Below are positions 40,815-50,387 of a stretch of 64,000 bases of DNA, in pieces. The DNA is from Microvirga arsenatis (GTDB lineage Bacteria; Pseudomonadota; Alphaproteobacteria; Rhizobiales; Beijerinckiaceae), in assembly GCF_009910705.1 (NCBI RefSeq), contig NZ_JAAAXJ010000005.1, positions 186,001 through 250,000 of the forward strand, written 5' to 3'. Under the pieces are notes generated by a model, which was not told where the DNA came from, searched no databases, and saw only the letters and a program-made list of their open reading frames with translations. Each line of letters opens with the position of its first letter. Within the stretch, counting starts at the first letter, position 1. A program made the position numbers and the translations under genes.

Positions 40815-42859
40815 GCGGACATCCTTCTGCCCTGCGGCTTCTGGCCGAGCGGCTCGCTGAGAGCATCAGGCCGCCGCGTCCGATGCCATTATCGCAGTGG
40901 CTGGCCGAGAACCTGGAGCTGGTCGACGGCCCTCTCGCCGGTGAGTTGTGGGATCCAGCCGGAGCGCCGTACCTGGTCGAGATCGCCGACTGCCTGTCGG
41001 AAGATCACCCGTGCAATCTGGTCACGGTGCGTAAGTCGCAGCAGACCGGCGCTTCGATCCTGGCGCTGGGCTGGACCCTCTACGTGTCAGAGCGCGAGCC
41101 GGCGAACCTGCTCTACGGCGTTCCGGGCATCGACGCGCTACGCGACCTCAACAGTGGCAAGCTTCAGCCGCTGATAGACGCGTGGCAGAAGCGAACGAAC
41201 CGTCAGGTGATCGTGCCGCAGACCTCGCGCTCCGGCACCGGGTCGACTACCTATGAAAAAGTCTTCCCGGGCGGACGCATCTGGCTCGCCAATGCCAACA
41301 CCGTCATGGACCTCTCGTCGAAGACGGCGAAGAAAGGGGTCAAGGACGAACTGTCGAAGTGGCAGGACATCCCCGGCTTCGGCGATCCGGAGACACTGTT
41401 CTTCGGGCGCTTCACCGCCTTTCGCCGGACCAAGAGCTACAAGATCCTTGAGATCTCGACGCCAGAAATCGACACTGGCGACGAGCTCGGCGAGATGCCC
41501 GGCCATTGCCGCATCGACAGGAGCTTCAAGCGCTCCGATCAGCGCTACTGGAATCTGACCTGCCCGGAATGCCAGCGGCTGTTCGTGCATTCCTTCGAAC
41601 GCTTCAAGGTCAACGAGAAGCAGCCGCACAAAAGTGTCTACGTGCACTCCTGCGGCCACGAAATTTCCGAGGCCGAGCGGGTCGCGGGCGTGAAGGCCGG
41701 CCGGTGGATCCCGATGCTCGACGATCCCGATCGTCACCCTGGGTTTCACATCGATGCCTTCATCTCGCTGATGATGAGTTACGAGGCCATCGCCGAGGAC
41801 TGGATCAAGGCGCAGAAGTCGGAAAGCGCCAAGAAGGATTTTTACAACCTCAATCTCGGCTTGCCGTTCAAGTTCACCGGCAACGCGCCCGATCACGTCA
41901 AGCTGATGGAGCGCCGCGAGGAGGGGATGAAACGCGGGCATGTGCCACCGCGCGGTCTCATCCTGGTGGCATCCGCGGACGTGCAGATGCGCGGCATCTG
42001 GGTGATGGTTACTGCCTATGCTTCCAATCGGGAGCGGTGGGTGGTGGAGGCCCTCTATCTCGACGGCGATACGTCCACCCCCGATGGTGAGGCGTTCCAG
42101 AAGCTGCGTCAGCAGGTGCTGGAGCGGAAATACCCGGACGCCTTCGGGCGCCTGCGGACCATCGACGCGCTCGGCATCGATTCCGGCTATCGCACCCATG
42201 TGGTCTATGCCTGGGTGCGCAACACTCAGCGACCTCACCCGGACACTGGCCGAGATCTCATTCTCGCGCTGAAAGGCGACGAGGGTTGGGGCAAACCGGC
42301 CATCGGTCAGCCGGTGCTTGTCGACATCGATCTCGACGGCCGCAAGGTCAAGCAGGGGTGTAAGAAGTGGGGTGTCGGCACGTGGCCGCTCAAGGGCAGC
42401 TACTACGCCGACCTGCACAAGGAGGGCGTCAAGTCCGGCAAACTCACGGACCCGGATGGCTACTGCCATTTCGGAACGTGGCAGGACGAGGAGTTCTTCA
42501 AGCAACTCACGGCCGAGGGGCTTGAGGACATCATCGTCAAGGGCCGGGTTACTGGACGCCGATGGGTGCCGCTGCGCCCGGACAATCACTTCTTCGATTG
42601 CGCTGTCTACAACGACGCACTCGCCGAATACCTCGGGCTGTCGACCATGACGCCTGAGGAGTGGGCCGCGCTGGCGCGGGCCCGGGGGCTGCCGGACGAG
42701 CTTCTGAAGGTCGACCTCTTCACGCCTACGCGGAGCGTCGCGACCGAACAGGAGCCGCCCGGTGCGCCCGCGCCGCCGGCCCACGATCAAACGCCTTCCG
42801 CTGAACCGGAATCCTCCTGGTTCGACGACCGCACCGACGACTGGATGGGACGCCGCTAA
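40811..42859 (+). CDS. Terminase large subunit, GpA family
   Basis: 682 residues. PRPMPLSQWLAENLEL and YLVEIADCLSEDHPCNLVTVRKSQQTGAS (the deviant Walker A of lambda GpA) are followed by GSTTYEKVFPGGRIWLANANTVMDLSSKTAK, a zinc-like CPECQRLF, and the nuclease half with SADVQMRGIWVMVTAYAS. It packages DNA into the lambda-type procapsid. Length fits GpA proteins. The C-terminal tail is Pro/Ala-rich. Confidence 0.95.
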   Translation: MSGHPSALRLLAERLAESIRPPRPMPLSQWLAENLELVDGPLAGELWDPAGAPYLVEIADCLSEDHPCNLVTVRKSQQTGASILALGWTLYVSEREPANLLYGVPGIDALRDLNSGKLQPLIDAWQKRTNRQVIVPQTSRSGTGSTTYEKVFPGGRIWLANANTVMDLSSKTAKKGVKDELSKWQDIPGFGDPETLFFGRFTAFRRTKSYKILEISTPEIDTGDELGEMPGHCRIDRSFKRSDQRYWNLTCPECQRLFVHSFERFKVNEKQPHKSVYVHSCGHEISEAERVAGVKAGRWIPMLDDPDRHPGFHIDAFISLMMSYEAIAEDWIKAQKSESAKKDFYNLNLGLPFKFTGNAPDHVKLMERREEGMKRGHVPPRGLILVASADVQMRGIWVMVTAYASNRERWVVEALYLDGDTSTPDGEAFQKLRQQVLERKYPDAFGRLRTIDALGIDSGYRTHVVYAWVRNTQRPHPDTGRDLILALKGDEGWGKPAIGQPVLVDIDLDGRKVKQGCKKWGVGTWPLKGSYYADLHKEGVKSGKLTDPDGYCHFGTWQDEEFFKQLTAEGLEDIIVKGRVTGRRWVPLRPDNHFFDCAVYNDALAEYLGLSTMTPEEWAALARARGLPDELLKVDLFTPTRSVATEQEPPGAPAPPAHDQTPSAEPESSWFDDRTDDWMGRR

Positions 42860-42861
42860 CG

Positions 42862-43059
42862 ATGGCCTTCTCGCAGAATGACATCGATACCCTGAAGAGG
42901 GCCATCGCCACGGGCGCGCTCAAGGTTCGTTATGCAGACGGGCGCGAGACCACCTTCCGCTCCCTCAAGGAGATGCGGGAAACCCTGGAGATGATGGAAA
43001 CCGAGGTGAGAGGCGAGGCGAGGATCCGCACGTCCTTCGCCTCCTTCGAACGCGATTGA
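42862..43059 (+). CDS. GpW-like head-tail joining protein
   Basis: 65 residues: MAFSQNDIDTLKRAIATGALKVRYADGRETTFRSLKEMRETLEMME. The helix, beta hairpin (KVRYADGRETTFRS) and second helix are those of lambda gpW, which is needed for DNA retention and tail joining. Location between terminase and portal matches lambda. Confidence 0.85.
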   Translation: MAFSQNDIDTLKRAIATGALKVRYADGRETTFRSLKEMRETLEMMETEVRGEARIRTSFASFERD

Positions 43060-43066
43060 GGACATC

Positions 43067-44593
43067 ATGAACATTCTCGATCGCGCAATCGAGTTCTTCG
43101 CGCCCCGCGCCGGGCTGCGCCGGGCCGAGGCTCGCTTCGTGCTCGATCAGGTCCGCTCCTACGAATCGGCCCGCATCGGCCGGCGCACGGAAGGGTGGCA
43201 GGCCTCCAAAGGCTCCGCCAATTCCCTGATCAAGGGCAAGCTGCCCTTGATCAGGGCGCGCTCCCGCGAGCTGGTGCGCAACACCTGGTGGGGGCCCCGG
43301 ATCGTGTCGGTGTTCACCGCGCATGCGGTCGGCACCGGCCCGACCCCGGTGAGCAAAACCGGCAACCGAACCCTCGACCGCAAGGCTGCGAAGCTCTGGC
43401 GCGAGTGGGGCAAGACCTGCGACGCCGAAGGCCAACTCGACATCAATGGTCTCCTCGCCCTGGCCTGCCGCACCACGATTGAATCGGGCGAGGTGCTGGC
43501 GCGAAAGATCCTCACGCCGCTCGACGGCACCCGGAAGGTGCCGCTCGAGATCATGCTGCTGGAGCCCGACCACCTGGACGGAAGCCGCGACCGGGCCGAT
43601 GCCGAAGTGGTCATCGATCAGGGGATCGAGTACGGCCGCAACGGGAAGCGCACGGCCTATTGGCTGCTGCCGGAACACCCAGGTTCTCAGATCGTCCGCT
43701 CGCGCGCCGCCTCGCAGCGCATCGCCGCCTCCGACATCCTTCATCTTTACCGCAAGGACCGGGTCGGGCAGGGGCGCGGTGTGCCGTGGCTCTCGCCGGT
43801 GGCGCTTAAGGGACGCGATCTGGCGGACCTTGAGGATGCAATCATCGTCAAGGCGAAGGTCGAGGCCTGCTTCGCGGCCTACGTCAAGACCAATGATCCG
43901 GCACGCACCATCGGGCAGGCGCATACCGAGCAACGCGGCGGCGGCAAGAACCGCCGTATCGAGCGCCTTTCTCCTGCCATGGTCACCTACCTCGAGCAGG
44001 GCGAGGAAATGGGTTCGGTGAACCCCTCCTCGTCGCTGGCGTTCGACGCGGTGCTCATCAACACCTGGATGGCGCTCGCGGCGGGAGCCGGACTCACATA
44101 CGACCAGCTCACCGGCGATCTGCGCCAGGCGAACTATTCCAGCCTGCGGGCAGGGAAGATCGAGTTCCGCCGCCTGGTGGAGCAGTTCCAATGGCTCACG
44201 CTGGTGCCGATGCTGCTCGATCCGCTTTGGCAGGCCTTCACCGAGGCCGCCCAGGATTGGGGTGCCTTGCCGCGACGGGCTGGCGGCTACCCGGTCGAGT
44301 GGATCATGCCGGCGGTGGAGCCCATCGACCCGCTGAAGGATCTGCAGGCCGACATTCTGGCCGTGCGCGCCGGTCGCATGACTTGGCCGCAATTCGTGGC
44401 CGCCTGGGGCTTCGAGCCCGAGGAGCAACTCGACGAAATCGAGCGCTGGCAGAAGGACATCGACAAGCGGGGGATCGTGCTGGACGCCGATCCGCGCCGG
44501 GCGCTCAAGGGCGTCAAGGGTGCGCCGCAGGACGATGTCAGCGAGCCGGGCTCCTCAACCTCTAAGGATCCGCCGGATGAACAAGCCGATTGA
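43067..44593 (+). CDS. Portal protein, lambda family
   Basis: 508 residues. SRELVRNTWWGPRIVSVFTAHAVGTGPTPVS and GEVLARKILTPLDGTRKVPLEIMLLEPDHLDG, HLYRKDRVGQGRGVPWLSPVALKGRDL, and GLTYDQLTGDLRQANYSSLRAGKIEFRRLVE are typical of the lambda gpB portal family. Forms the DNA entry ring. The 3' end overlaps the protease gene by 17 bases. Confidence 0.95.
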   Translation: MNILDRAIEFFAPRAGLRRAEARFVLDQVRSYESARIGRRTEGWQASKGSANSLIKGKLPLIRARSRELVRNTWWGPRIVSVFTAHAVGTGPTPVSKTGNRTLDRKAAKLWREWGKTCDAEGQLDINGLLALACRTTIESGEVLARKILTPLDGTRKVPLEIMLLEPDHLDGSRDRADAEVVIDQGIEYGRNGKRTAYWLLPEHPGSQIVRSRAASQRIAASDILHLYRKDRVGQGRGVPWLSPVALKGRDLADLEDAIIVKAKVEACFAAYVKTNDPARTIGQAHTEQRGGGKNRRIERLSPAMVTYLEQGEEMGSVNPSSSLAFDAVLINTWMALAAGAGLTYDQLTGDLRQANYSSLRAGKIEFRRLVEQFQWLTLVPMLLDPLWQAFTEAAQDWGALPRRAGGYPVEWIMPAVEPIDPLKDLQADILAVRAGRMTWPQFVAAWGFEPEEQLDEIERWQKDIDKRGIVLDADPRRALKGVKGAPQDDVSEPGSSTSKDPPDEQAD

Positions 44594-45248
44594 TCAAAGG
44601 GCATTGCCGTCGGCTCTGCCGCTGCAGACCCGCGCTGCCCCAGTCACTACGGTGGATGCGGAAAAGCGCACTGTCGAGGTGACTTGGACCACCGGCGCCG
44701 CGGTGCGCCGCCGCCGCTGGGTGGGATGGGACACCGTCGTTCCCTTCGACGAGATCCTCACGGTGAGCCGCGATGCGGTGAACCTGGAGCGCCTCAATGC
44801 CGGTGCTCCCGTTCTCGACAGTCACTCGATGTGGTCGACCTTCTCGCAGGTCGGCGTCGTCGAGCGAGCGTGGATTGAAGGTGGTGAGGGCCGCGCGGTT
44901 GTCCGCTTTCCTTCCAAGGGAACGGACGAGAACGCGGACCGCATCTTCGCTCTCGTGTCTGAGGGCATCCTCCGAAACATCTCGGTCGGCTACTCCATCG
45001 ACAAGGTGCGGGTGGTCCAGCCTGAAAAAGCCGGAGAGGTCGAGAAGCGGATTGCGGAGCGGTGGACGCCGCACGAGATCTCCTTTGTGACTATACCGGC
45101 CGATCCCGGCGCCCAGGTCCGGGGTCATGACAATGCGGCGATGTACCCGGTCGAGATTATCGGTCGCATCGACGCCGCACCCGACCCTCTGTCTCACTCC
45201 ACGATCGCTCGCATGCGCATGCGCGAGGCCCTCGCCTCGGCACGGTGA
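44577..45248 (+). CDS. Prohead protease
   Basis: 223 residues from ATG 44577. VLDSHSMWSTFSQVGVVERAWIEGGEGRAVVRF, then ISVGYSI and WTPHEISFVTIPADPGAQVRG match the HK97-type prohead protease family; the first His (DSH) and Ser/Thr region would be active-site residues. It should cleave scaffold and capsid N-termini. The start inside the portal gene is supported by AGGATCCGCCGG. Confidence 0.8.
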   Translation: MNKPIDQRALPSALPLQTRAAPVTTVDAEKRTVEVTWTTGAAVRRRRWVGWDTVVPFDEILTVSRDAVNLERLNAGAPVLDSHSMWSTFSQVGVVERAWIEGGEGRAVVRFPSKGTDENADRIFALVSEGILRNISVGYSIDKVRVVQPEKAGEVEKRIAERWTPHEISFVTIPADPGAQVRGHDNAAMYPVEIIGRIDAAPDPLSHSTIARMRMREALASAR

Positions 45249-45333
45249 TCGAACCCTTCACAATTGCCGCCTGCGCCCGCCGGGGCCGCAGGAAAACGGT
45301 CGACAGCCCCGGATGATCCATGAGGAACCAACG

Positions 45334-46971
45334 ATGTTGAAGGCCCATAGCCTGAAGTTGGCGGCCGTCGCTTTTGCGCTGTGCGCCGCCTTTGTGATGT
45401 TCTCCCCGGAAGCGTTCGCCGCCACCTTGCCGGTCAAGGCGTCGCTCATCGATCACTCGTCCGTGCTGCAGCTGGTGTCCGAAGCCGGCATCGCCCTCGC
45501 GACCCTGCGCTCCAAGCACGACGACCTTGTCTCCCGCGCCCAGGCCAAGCAGGCGGAGATCAAGGACGGCATGGCGCCCGAGGACGTGAAGCGGATCGAA
45601 GACGAGCATGCAGTCCTCGTTCGCGAGATCGAGGGAGTGAAGGAGGATATCCGAAAAGCGGAACAGGAGGAACGCTCCAATCCAGCCTCCGTCGCTGCCG
45701 AGCGGACCCGTTCCGCCGAGATCACCACGCTGGCCCAGCGCCACAACATGCCGGCCGACTTTGCCGCCAAGCACATCGCGGACGGCACCTCCCTGGAGGA
45801 TGTCCGCAAGATCGTTCTCGACGAGGTGGCCAAGCGTGCGGAGCAGAGCCGCATCTCCCCCAGGGCGACGGTCCTCACCGATGAGGGCGACACTATCCGC
45901 GCCGCCGTGGAGACCGCGATCCTCCACCGTGCCAACCCGGCCGCCGTCAAGCTCGATGACGCGGCACGCTCATGGCGGGGCATGTCGCTCCTCGAGATGG
46001 GGCGCGTGTTCGTGGAAGACACGCAGGGCGTGAAGCTGCGCGGCCTCGGCAAGCGCGAGCTGGCTGGCGTGCTGCTCGGCCTCGACCGCCGCTCGGGCAT
46101 GATGTCGACCTCCGACTTCCCGCAGCTCCTCGCCAATGTCGCCTCCAAGCGCCTGCGCGACGGCTATGGCTCCGCCCGCCAGACCTGGCGTCCGTTCTCC
46201 CGCCAGTCCAATGCCCCGGACTTCAAGGAACGGGCGATCGTTCAGCTCTCAGGCATGCCGGAGTTCCTGAAGGTGAAGGAAGGTGGCGAATACCAGAGCG
46301 CCTTCCTCGGAGAGAGCGTCGAGAAGTATGCGCTGGCCACCTACGGCCGCATCATCTCGATCACGCGCCAGACCCTGATCAACGACGATCTCGGCGCCTT
46401 CGACCGTCTGCCGACCTTGTTCGGCCGAGCCGCGGCGGAGCTGGAGAGCGATCTGGTCTGGGGCGTCCTCCTCAACAACCCGAAGATGGGCGACAACGTG
46501 GATCTCTTCCATGCGGACCACGGCAACCTCGCGGCTTCGGGCGGTGCTCCGAGCGAGACCACCGTCGAGGCGGCGGAAATCGCCATCGGCGCTCAGAAGG
46601 ATGCTGCGGGCAAGCCGCTCAATCTGACGCCTCGCTTCCTCGCCGTATCGCGCAAACACAAGGTCGGCGCCCAGAAGCTGCTGACGGCCGTCACGGCGTC
46701 GAAGACCGGCGATGTGAACGTCTATCAGAACACGATGGATCTCATCGTCGAGGATCGCCTCTACAACGCCGGCGGCGCCTGCCCCTGGTTCATCATCGGC
46801 GATCCGGCGCAGTGGGATACCATCGAGTACGCCTATCTCGAAGGCGAGGAAGGCCTCTACACCGAGGAGCGCATGGGCTTCGAGGTCGATGGGATCCAGA
46901 TCAAAGGACGCCTCGATTTCGCGGCGAAGGCGATCGATCACAAGGCCTTCTACAAGAATCCCGGCAACTGA
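45334..46971 (+). CDS. Major capsid protein with signal-peptide-like N-terminus
   Basis: 545 residues. Residues ~60-190 are a charged helical scaffold-like region; the capsid fold follows (LARNVASKRLRDGYGS-type region, QTLINDDLGAFDRLPTLFGRAA, NLTPRFLAVSRKHK, RLYNAGGACPWFIIGDPAQWDTIEYAYLEGEEG). The first 30 residues (KLAAVAFALCAAFVMFSPEAFAA) look like a Sec signal peptide with an AFA-A cut site, which is odd for a capsid. GAGGAA 9 bases upstream of ATG 45334 supports this start; an upstream ATG (45313) lacks one. Confidence 0.85.
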   Translation: MLKAHSLKLAAVAFALCAAFVMFSPEAFAATLPVKASLIDHSSVLQLVSEAGIALATLRSKHDDLVSRAQAKQAEIKDGMAPEDVKRIEDEHAVLVREIEGVKEDIRKAEQEERSNPASVAAERTRSAEITTLAQRHNMPADFAAKHIADGTSLEDVRKIVLDEVAKRAEQSRISPRATVLTDEGDTIRAAVETAILHRANPAAVKLDDAARSWRGMSLLEMGRVFVEDTQGVKLRGLGKRELAGVLLGLDRRSGMMSTSDFPQLLANVASKRLRDGYGSARQTWRPFSRQSNAPDFKERAIVQLSGMPEFLKVKEGGEYQSAFLGESVEKYALATYGRIISITRQTLINDDLGAFDRLPTLFGRAAAELESDLVWGVLLNNPKMGDNVDLFHADHGNLAASGGAPSETTVEAAEIAIGAQKDAAGKPLNLTPRFLAVSRKHKVGAQKLLTAVTASKTGDVNVYQNTMDLIVEDRLYNAGGACPWFIIGDPAQWDTIEYAYLEGEEGLYTEERMGFEVDGIQIKGRLDFAAKAIDHKAFYKNPGN

Positions 46972-46992
46972 GCCGGTCTGACCTGATCGCCC

Positions 46993-47014
46993 GGCGGCCG
47001 GATCCCCGGCCGCC
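46993..47014. repeat. 9-bp inverted repeat after the capsid gene
   Basis: GGCGGCCGG-ATCC-CCGGCCGCC, a perfect hairpin without a T-run. It may be an mRNA stability or processing element between the capsid gene and the DUF2190 gene. Confidence 0.6.
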
Positions 47015-47044
47015 GCCTGTTCATACCATCGCGAGACTGCTCTC

Positions 47045-47380
47045 ATGAAAAACCATGTCAAGAAGGGCGACACGCTCACCGTGCCGGCTCCTTATGCCGT
47101 TGCCTCGGGCGACGGCGTGCTGGTCGGCTCCATCTTCGGAGTGGCCGTCACCAGCGCCGCCCAGGGCGAGGATGTCGAGATCAAGACGACGGAAGTCTTC
47201 GATCTCAAGAAGACGTCGGCCCAGGCCTGGGCGCTCGGCGCCCTGATCTACTGGGACAACACGGCCAAGGAAGCGACGACGACCGCCACGAACAACAAGC
47301 TCATCGGAGCTGCGATTGCCGCCGCCGCCAATCCGTCAGCGACCGGCAAGGTCCGTCTCAACGGCGCCTTCACGTCGTAA
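47045..47380 (+). CDS. DUF2190 capsid decoration-like protein
   Basis: 111 residues. KGDTLTVPAPYAVASGDGVLVGSIFGVAVTSAAQGEDVEIKTTEVFDLKK, AWALGALIYWDNTAK and GAAIAAAANPSATGKVRLNG match DUF2190, a small beta-rich protein located after capsid genes, probably decorating or stabilising the head. Confidence 0.88.
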   Translation: MKNHVKKGDTLTVPAPYAVASGDGVLVGSIFGVAVTSAAQGEDVEIKTTEVFDLKKTSAQAWALGALIYWDNTAKEATTTATNNKLIGAAIAAAANPSATGKVRLNGAFTS

Positions 47381-47386
47381 TCCGCC

Positions 47387-47779
47387 ATGCCCTCGCTCTT
47401 CGCATCCCTCGAACAGGCGGCGGGTGAGACCGTCGACTCCGTCTTCGCCGAGGCCTTCCTCCTTCAGCCTCGCGCCAAGGCCGGCGGCGACGTGAACGCC
47501 CGAGCCGGCAATGCCGGCCCGGCCGTCCCGTTTCGGGGGATCTTCTCGTGCAACGGGCAGGCCATTACCGCCAAGACGCGCGGGCGGGTGGAGGACACCG
47601 ACACCACCGCGCTGATCGCCGCGCCGCCCTTCGTGGATGCCTTCGCGTCCGCGTTTCCTGAACGCCCGCAGGTGGGCTGGCACGTCACGCGTGCCGAGAC
47701 CGGCGAGCGCTTCCGGATCGCGGAGGTGATGGACCGCGAGGGCGGGCGGCTCATCCTTGCTCTGACGAGGCAGCAATGA
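47387..47779 (+). CDS. Head-tail joining/completion protein
   Basis: 130 residues, beta-rich: AVPFRGIFSCNGQAI, RPQVGWHVTRAETGERFRIAEVMDREGGRLILALTR. By position and pattern it resembles the head-tail stopper family of Mu/lambda-like phages. It overlaps the next gene by 4 bases. Confidence 0.65.
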   Translation: MPSLFASLEQAAGETVDSVFAEAFLLQPRAKAGGDVNARAGNAGPAVPFRGIFSCNGQAITAKTRGRVEDTDTTALIAAPPFVDAFASAFPERPQVGWHVTRAETGERFRIAEVMDREGGRLILALTRQQ

Positions 47780-48552
47780 GCCTTGCCCGCACCGCCCTGC
47801 GTCTGGCCACCGTCGCCGCTCTTAAAGACGATCCCGTGATTGCCGCAATGTGCGGTGAGATCACCGCCTACGGCGAACTCTCAATTCGCATCTACGACTC
47901 TCGTCTGGAGGAGTTCGACCGCAAGGAGCCGGTGCCGGTGATCGTCGTCACCACCGACGACGACCGGCGCGAAAGCAACGCGGCGGGCGGGCCTGCCATC
48001 GAGCACGTGGTCGATCTCACCGTCGAGATCGCCATGAAGGCGCTGGCAACGGACGATGCCGACCAGGTTCTCGGCATCGGGTCGCCCGCAACAGACGGTG
48101 AGATCGAAGCCTCGCTCGACCTGCTCGAGGAGCGGGTGATCGAGGCGCTGGAGTTCGCCGATGCGGCCTCGCTGGTCCGTAAGGTCACGCGCCGTCCGCC
48201 TGCGATGAAATCCTCTCGCTTCGTCACCGACGAGACCGGCGAGAAGCTGGCGATCCGGCTGGTGACGCTGACGGCCTCGCTGAAAGGCGAGGACCGGCAC
48301 GCGGCGGATATCCCGCAGGGTCCCTTCGCCCGCCTGCCGGAACCCCTGCGCACGGTGTGCGCGGCAATGCCGGAGGGCTCCTCGGCGCGGGCCACCTGCC
48401 AGATGATTCACGATGCCCTGCCTCCGTTGGAGGTGGAGCTCTACACGGGCGCGGACATCACCCTGCGCCCCGATCCATCCCAGCCGCTGCCGCAGCCGGG
48501 GGAGGGCGAGCCGCACGCTCCCCTGGTCCAGGTGCAGGCCGTCCGTCCGTGA
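47776..48552 (+). CDS. Tail terminator-like protein
   Basis: 258 residues. DPVIAAMCGEITAYGELSIRIYDSRLEEFDRKEPVPVIVVTTDDD, HVVDLTVEIAMKAL and AIRLVTLTASLKGEDRH follow the tail-terminator pattern (strand, acidic loops, closing strand). The C-terminal extension ~residues 190-258 is Pro-rich and may contact the sheath. Role inferred from order. Confidence 0.6.
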   Translation: MSLARTALRLATVAALKDDPVIAAMCGEITAYGELSIRIYDSRLEEFDRKEPVPVIVVTTDDDRRESNAAGGPAIEHVVDLTVEIAMKALATDDADQVLGIGSPATDGEIEASLDLLEERVIEALEFADAASLVRKVTRRPPAMKSSRFVTDETGEKLAIRLVTLTASLKGEDRHAADIPQGPFARLPEPLRTVCAAMPEGSSARATCQMIHDALPPLEVELYTGADITLRPDPSQPLPQPGEGEPHAPLVQVQAVRP

Positions 48553-48558
48553 GGGACC

Positions 48559-48762
48559 ATGTCAGACCGCATCTACGTCAAGCCCGCCGTCGCCGGCGCT
48601 CAGATCTTCGATCCCCTCCGGGGTCACTACGTGCCGCAGGACGGGGCCTTCGTGCCCCGTGACCCGTACTGGTCCGGGCTTCTGGTCCGGGCCGACCTGG
48701 TGGAGGCAAAGCCTCCGAAGGAGCCCGCGCCGGAACCGGCGCCCGCCACCCCCGAATCCTAA
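48559..48762 (+). CDS. DUF2635 protein
   Basis: 67 residues: MSDRIYVKPAVAGAQIFDPLRGHYVPQDGAFVPRDPYWSGLLVRADLVEAK. It is the DUF2635 family, found before the tail sheath gene in Mu-like phages (Mu gp38 neighbourhood). Function unknown. Confidence 0.85.
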   Translation: MSDRIYVKPAVAGAQIFDPLRGHYVPQDGAFVPRDPYWSGLLVRADLVEAKPPKEPAPEPAPATPES

Positions 48763-48771
48763 ACCCCACCC

Positions 48772-48790
48772 GGGCCGCATGACGCGGCCC
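48772..48790 (+). repeat. Hairpin before the tail sheath gene
   Basis: GGGCCGC-ATGAC-GCGGCCC followed by TCTTCATTTT. It may be a weak terminator or attenuator between head-tail and tail genes. Confidence 0.5.
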
Positions 48791-48815
48791 TCTTCATTTT
48801 CGAGGAGAGCCGTTC

Positions 48816-50348
48816 ATGGCTGTCGCCTTCAACAACATGCCGGGCAACATTCGGGTGCCCGGTGCCTATTTCGAGGTGAATGCGGGCGTCCCGCCCTATT
48901 CCGGCCTGTCGCGGACCCTGCTGATCGGCCGCAAGACATCGGCGGGCTCGGCGGAAATCGGCAAGGTCGTGAACCTGGGATCGGGCGATCCCAACGCTCT
49001 GTTCGGCGCAGGATCCATGCTGGCCGACATGGCGCTCTACGCCCGCCAGCACAATCCCATCGGCGAGATCTGGCTGCTGCCGGTCACGGATCCGTCCGGC
49101 ACGGCCGCCTCCGGCTCAATCGCCATCACCGGCACGGCGACCGCCGCCGGCACGCTGGTGCGCTACGTTGCGGGCGAGCGCTATTCGGTTGGTGTCGCGG
49201 TCGGCGATACGGCCGCCACGGTGGCCACGGCCCTCAAGGCTGCCATCGACCGGGGCTACACCAAGTTCAACCGCGCCATGAGCGCGCCCGTCACCACGGC
49301 GGTCTCGACCGGCACCGTGACGCTTACGGCCCGCCATGTGGGCACCGAGGGCAACGGCATCCGCATCGAGGCGGGCCTCGACGGCGACGAGATCGACCCG
49401 GCGGGTCTGACCGTCACCATCACGCCCATGTCGGGCGGGACCGGCGACGTGGACCTCGCCGCAGCCCTTGCCGCGCTCGGCGACGCGCCCTTCGATCACA
49501 TCGGCTCGCCCTACGTGTCGGCGAGCCAGCTCAACGCTGTGCGTGACTTCCTGTCCGATTCGGGCACGGGCCGATGGGCGCCGACGGTCGGCCTGATGGG
49601 GCACAACTTCACCGCTTTCAATGGCAACCTTGCTGCGCAGACGGCGCTCGGCCAGGGCCGCAACGACCAGCACACCTCGATCCTCGGCCTCAACAACTAC
49701 CCGCATCCGTCCTGGTGCTGGGTAGCGGCCTTGGTGGGCGTGGTGGGCTTATCGAAGGATCTCGGACGCCTCGTTACCGAGGCGGTCGAGATCGCCCGCC
49801 CGTTGCAGACGCTGGTGCTCCAGGGCCTTCGCGGCCCGAAGGCAGCCTCCGACCAGTGGAAGATGGCCGACCGGCAATCGCTCTACTCGAACGGCATCTC
49901 GGCGGTGACCTTCCGCGCCGACGGGCAGGCCGCCATCGACCGGGTGGTGACCACCTACCGCACCAATGCTTGGGGGCAGCCCGACATCACCTATCTCGAT
50001 GTCGAGACCATGTACATCGCCATGTACGCGGCCCGGTACTTCAAGCAGCGCATCCTCGCCACCTATCCGCGCCACGTGCTGAAGGACGAGAACCCGCGCA
50101 AGGTGCAGGGCATCGTCACCCCGCCGCAGATCAAGGCGACGCTCATCCACGCCTACCGCGAGCTGTTCGATGCTGGTCTGGCCGAGAAGCCGGAGCTGTT
50201 CGCACAGTTCGTGATCGTGGAGCGGTCCGGCGACCCGAACCGGGTCAACGCCTACATCCCCTTCGATGTGGCGAACCAGCTCCGGGTGTTCGCGGCCAAC
50301 GTTACGATCTTTCCCGAACTCAACAGCCAGATCGCGGCGCTTCAATAA
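48816..50348 (+). CDS. Contractile tail sheath protein (Mu gpL-like)
   Basis: 510 residues. FNNMPGNIRVPGAYFEVNAGVPPYSGLSRTLLIGRKTSAGSAEIGKVV and WMGHNFTAFNG-like and TYRTNAWGQPDITYLDVETMYIAMYAARYFKQRILATYPRHVLKDENPRKVQGIVTPPQIKATLIHAYRELFDAG are typical of the Mu sheath. It proves a contractile (myovirus) tail. The start follows GAGGAGAGCCGTTC. Confidence 0.95.
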   Translation: MAVAFNNMPGNIRVPGAYFEVNAGVPPYSGLSRTLLIGRKTSAGSAEIGKVVNLGSGDPNALFGAGSMLADMALYARQHNPIGEIWLLPVTDPSGTAASGSIAITGTATAAGTLVRYVAGERYSVGVAVGDTAATVATALKAAIDRGYTKFNRAMSAPVTTAVSTGTVTLTARHVGTEGNGIRIEAGLDGDEIDPAGLTVTITPMSGGTGDVDLAAALAALGDAPFDHIGSPYVSASQLNAVRDFLSDSGTGRWAPTVGLMGHNFTAFNGNLAAQTALGQGRNDQHTSILGLNNYPHPSWCWVAALVGVVGLSKDLGRLVTEAVEIARPLQTLVLQGLRGPKAASDQWKMADRQSLYSNGISAVTFRADGQAAIDRVVTTYRTNAWGQPDITYLDVETMYIAMYAARYFKQRILATYPRHVLKDENPRKVQGIVTPPQIKATLIHAYRELFDAGLAEKPELFAQFVIVERSGDPNRVNAYIPFDVANQLRVFAANVTIFPELNSQIAALQ

Positions 50349-50387
50349 GCGCCGCTCCTTCCTCTTGTCCGATAGGAGACACACGCC

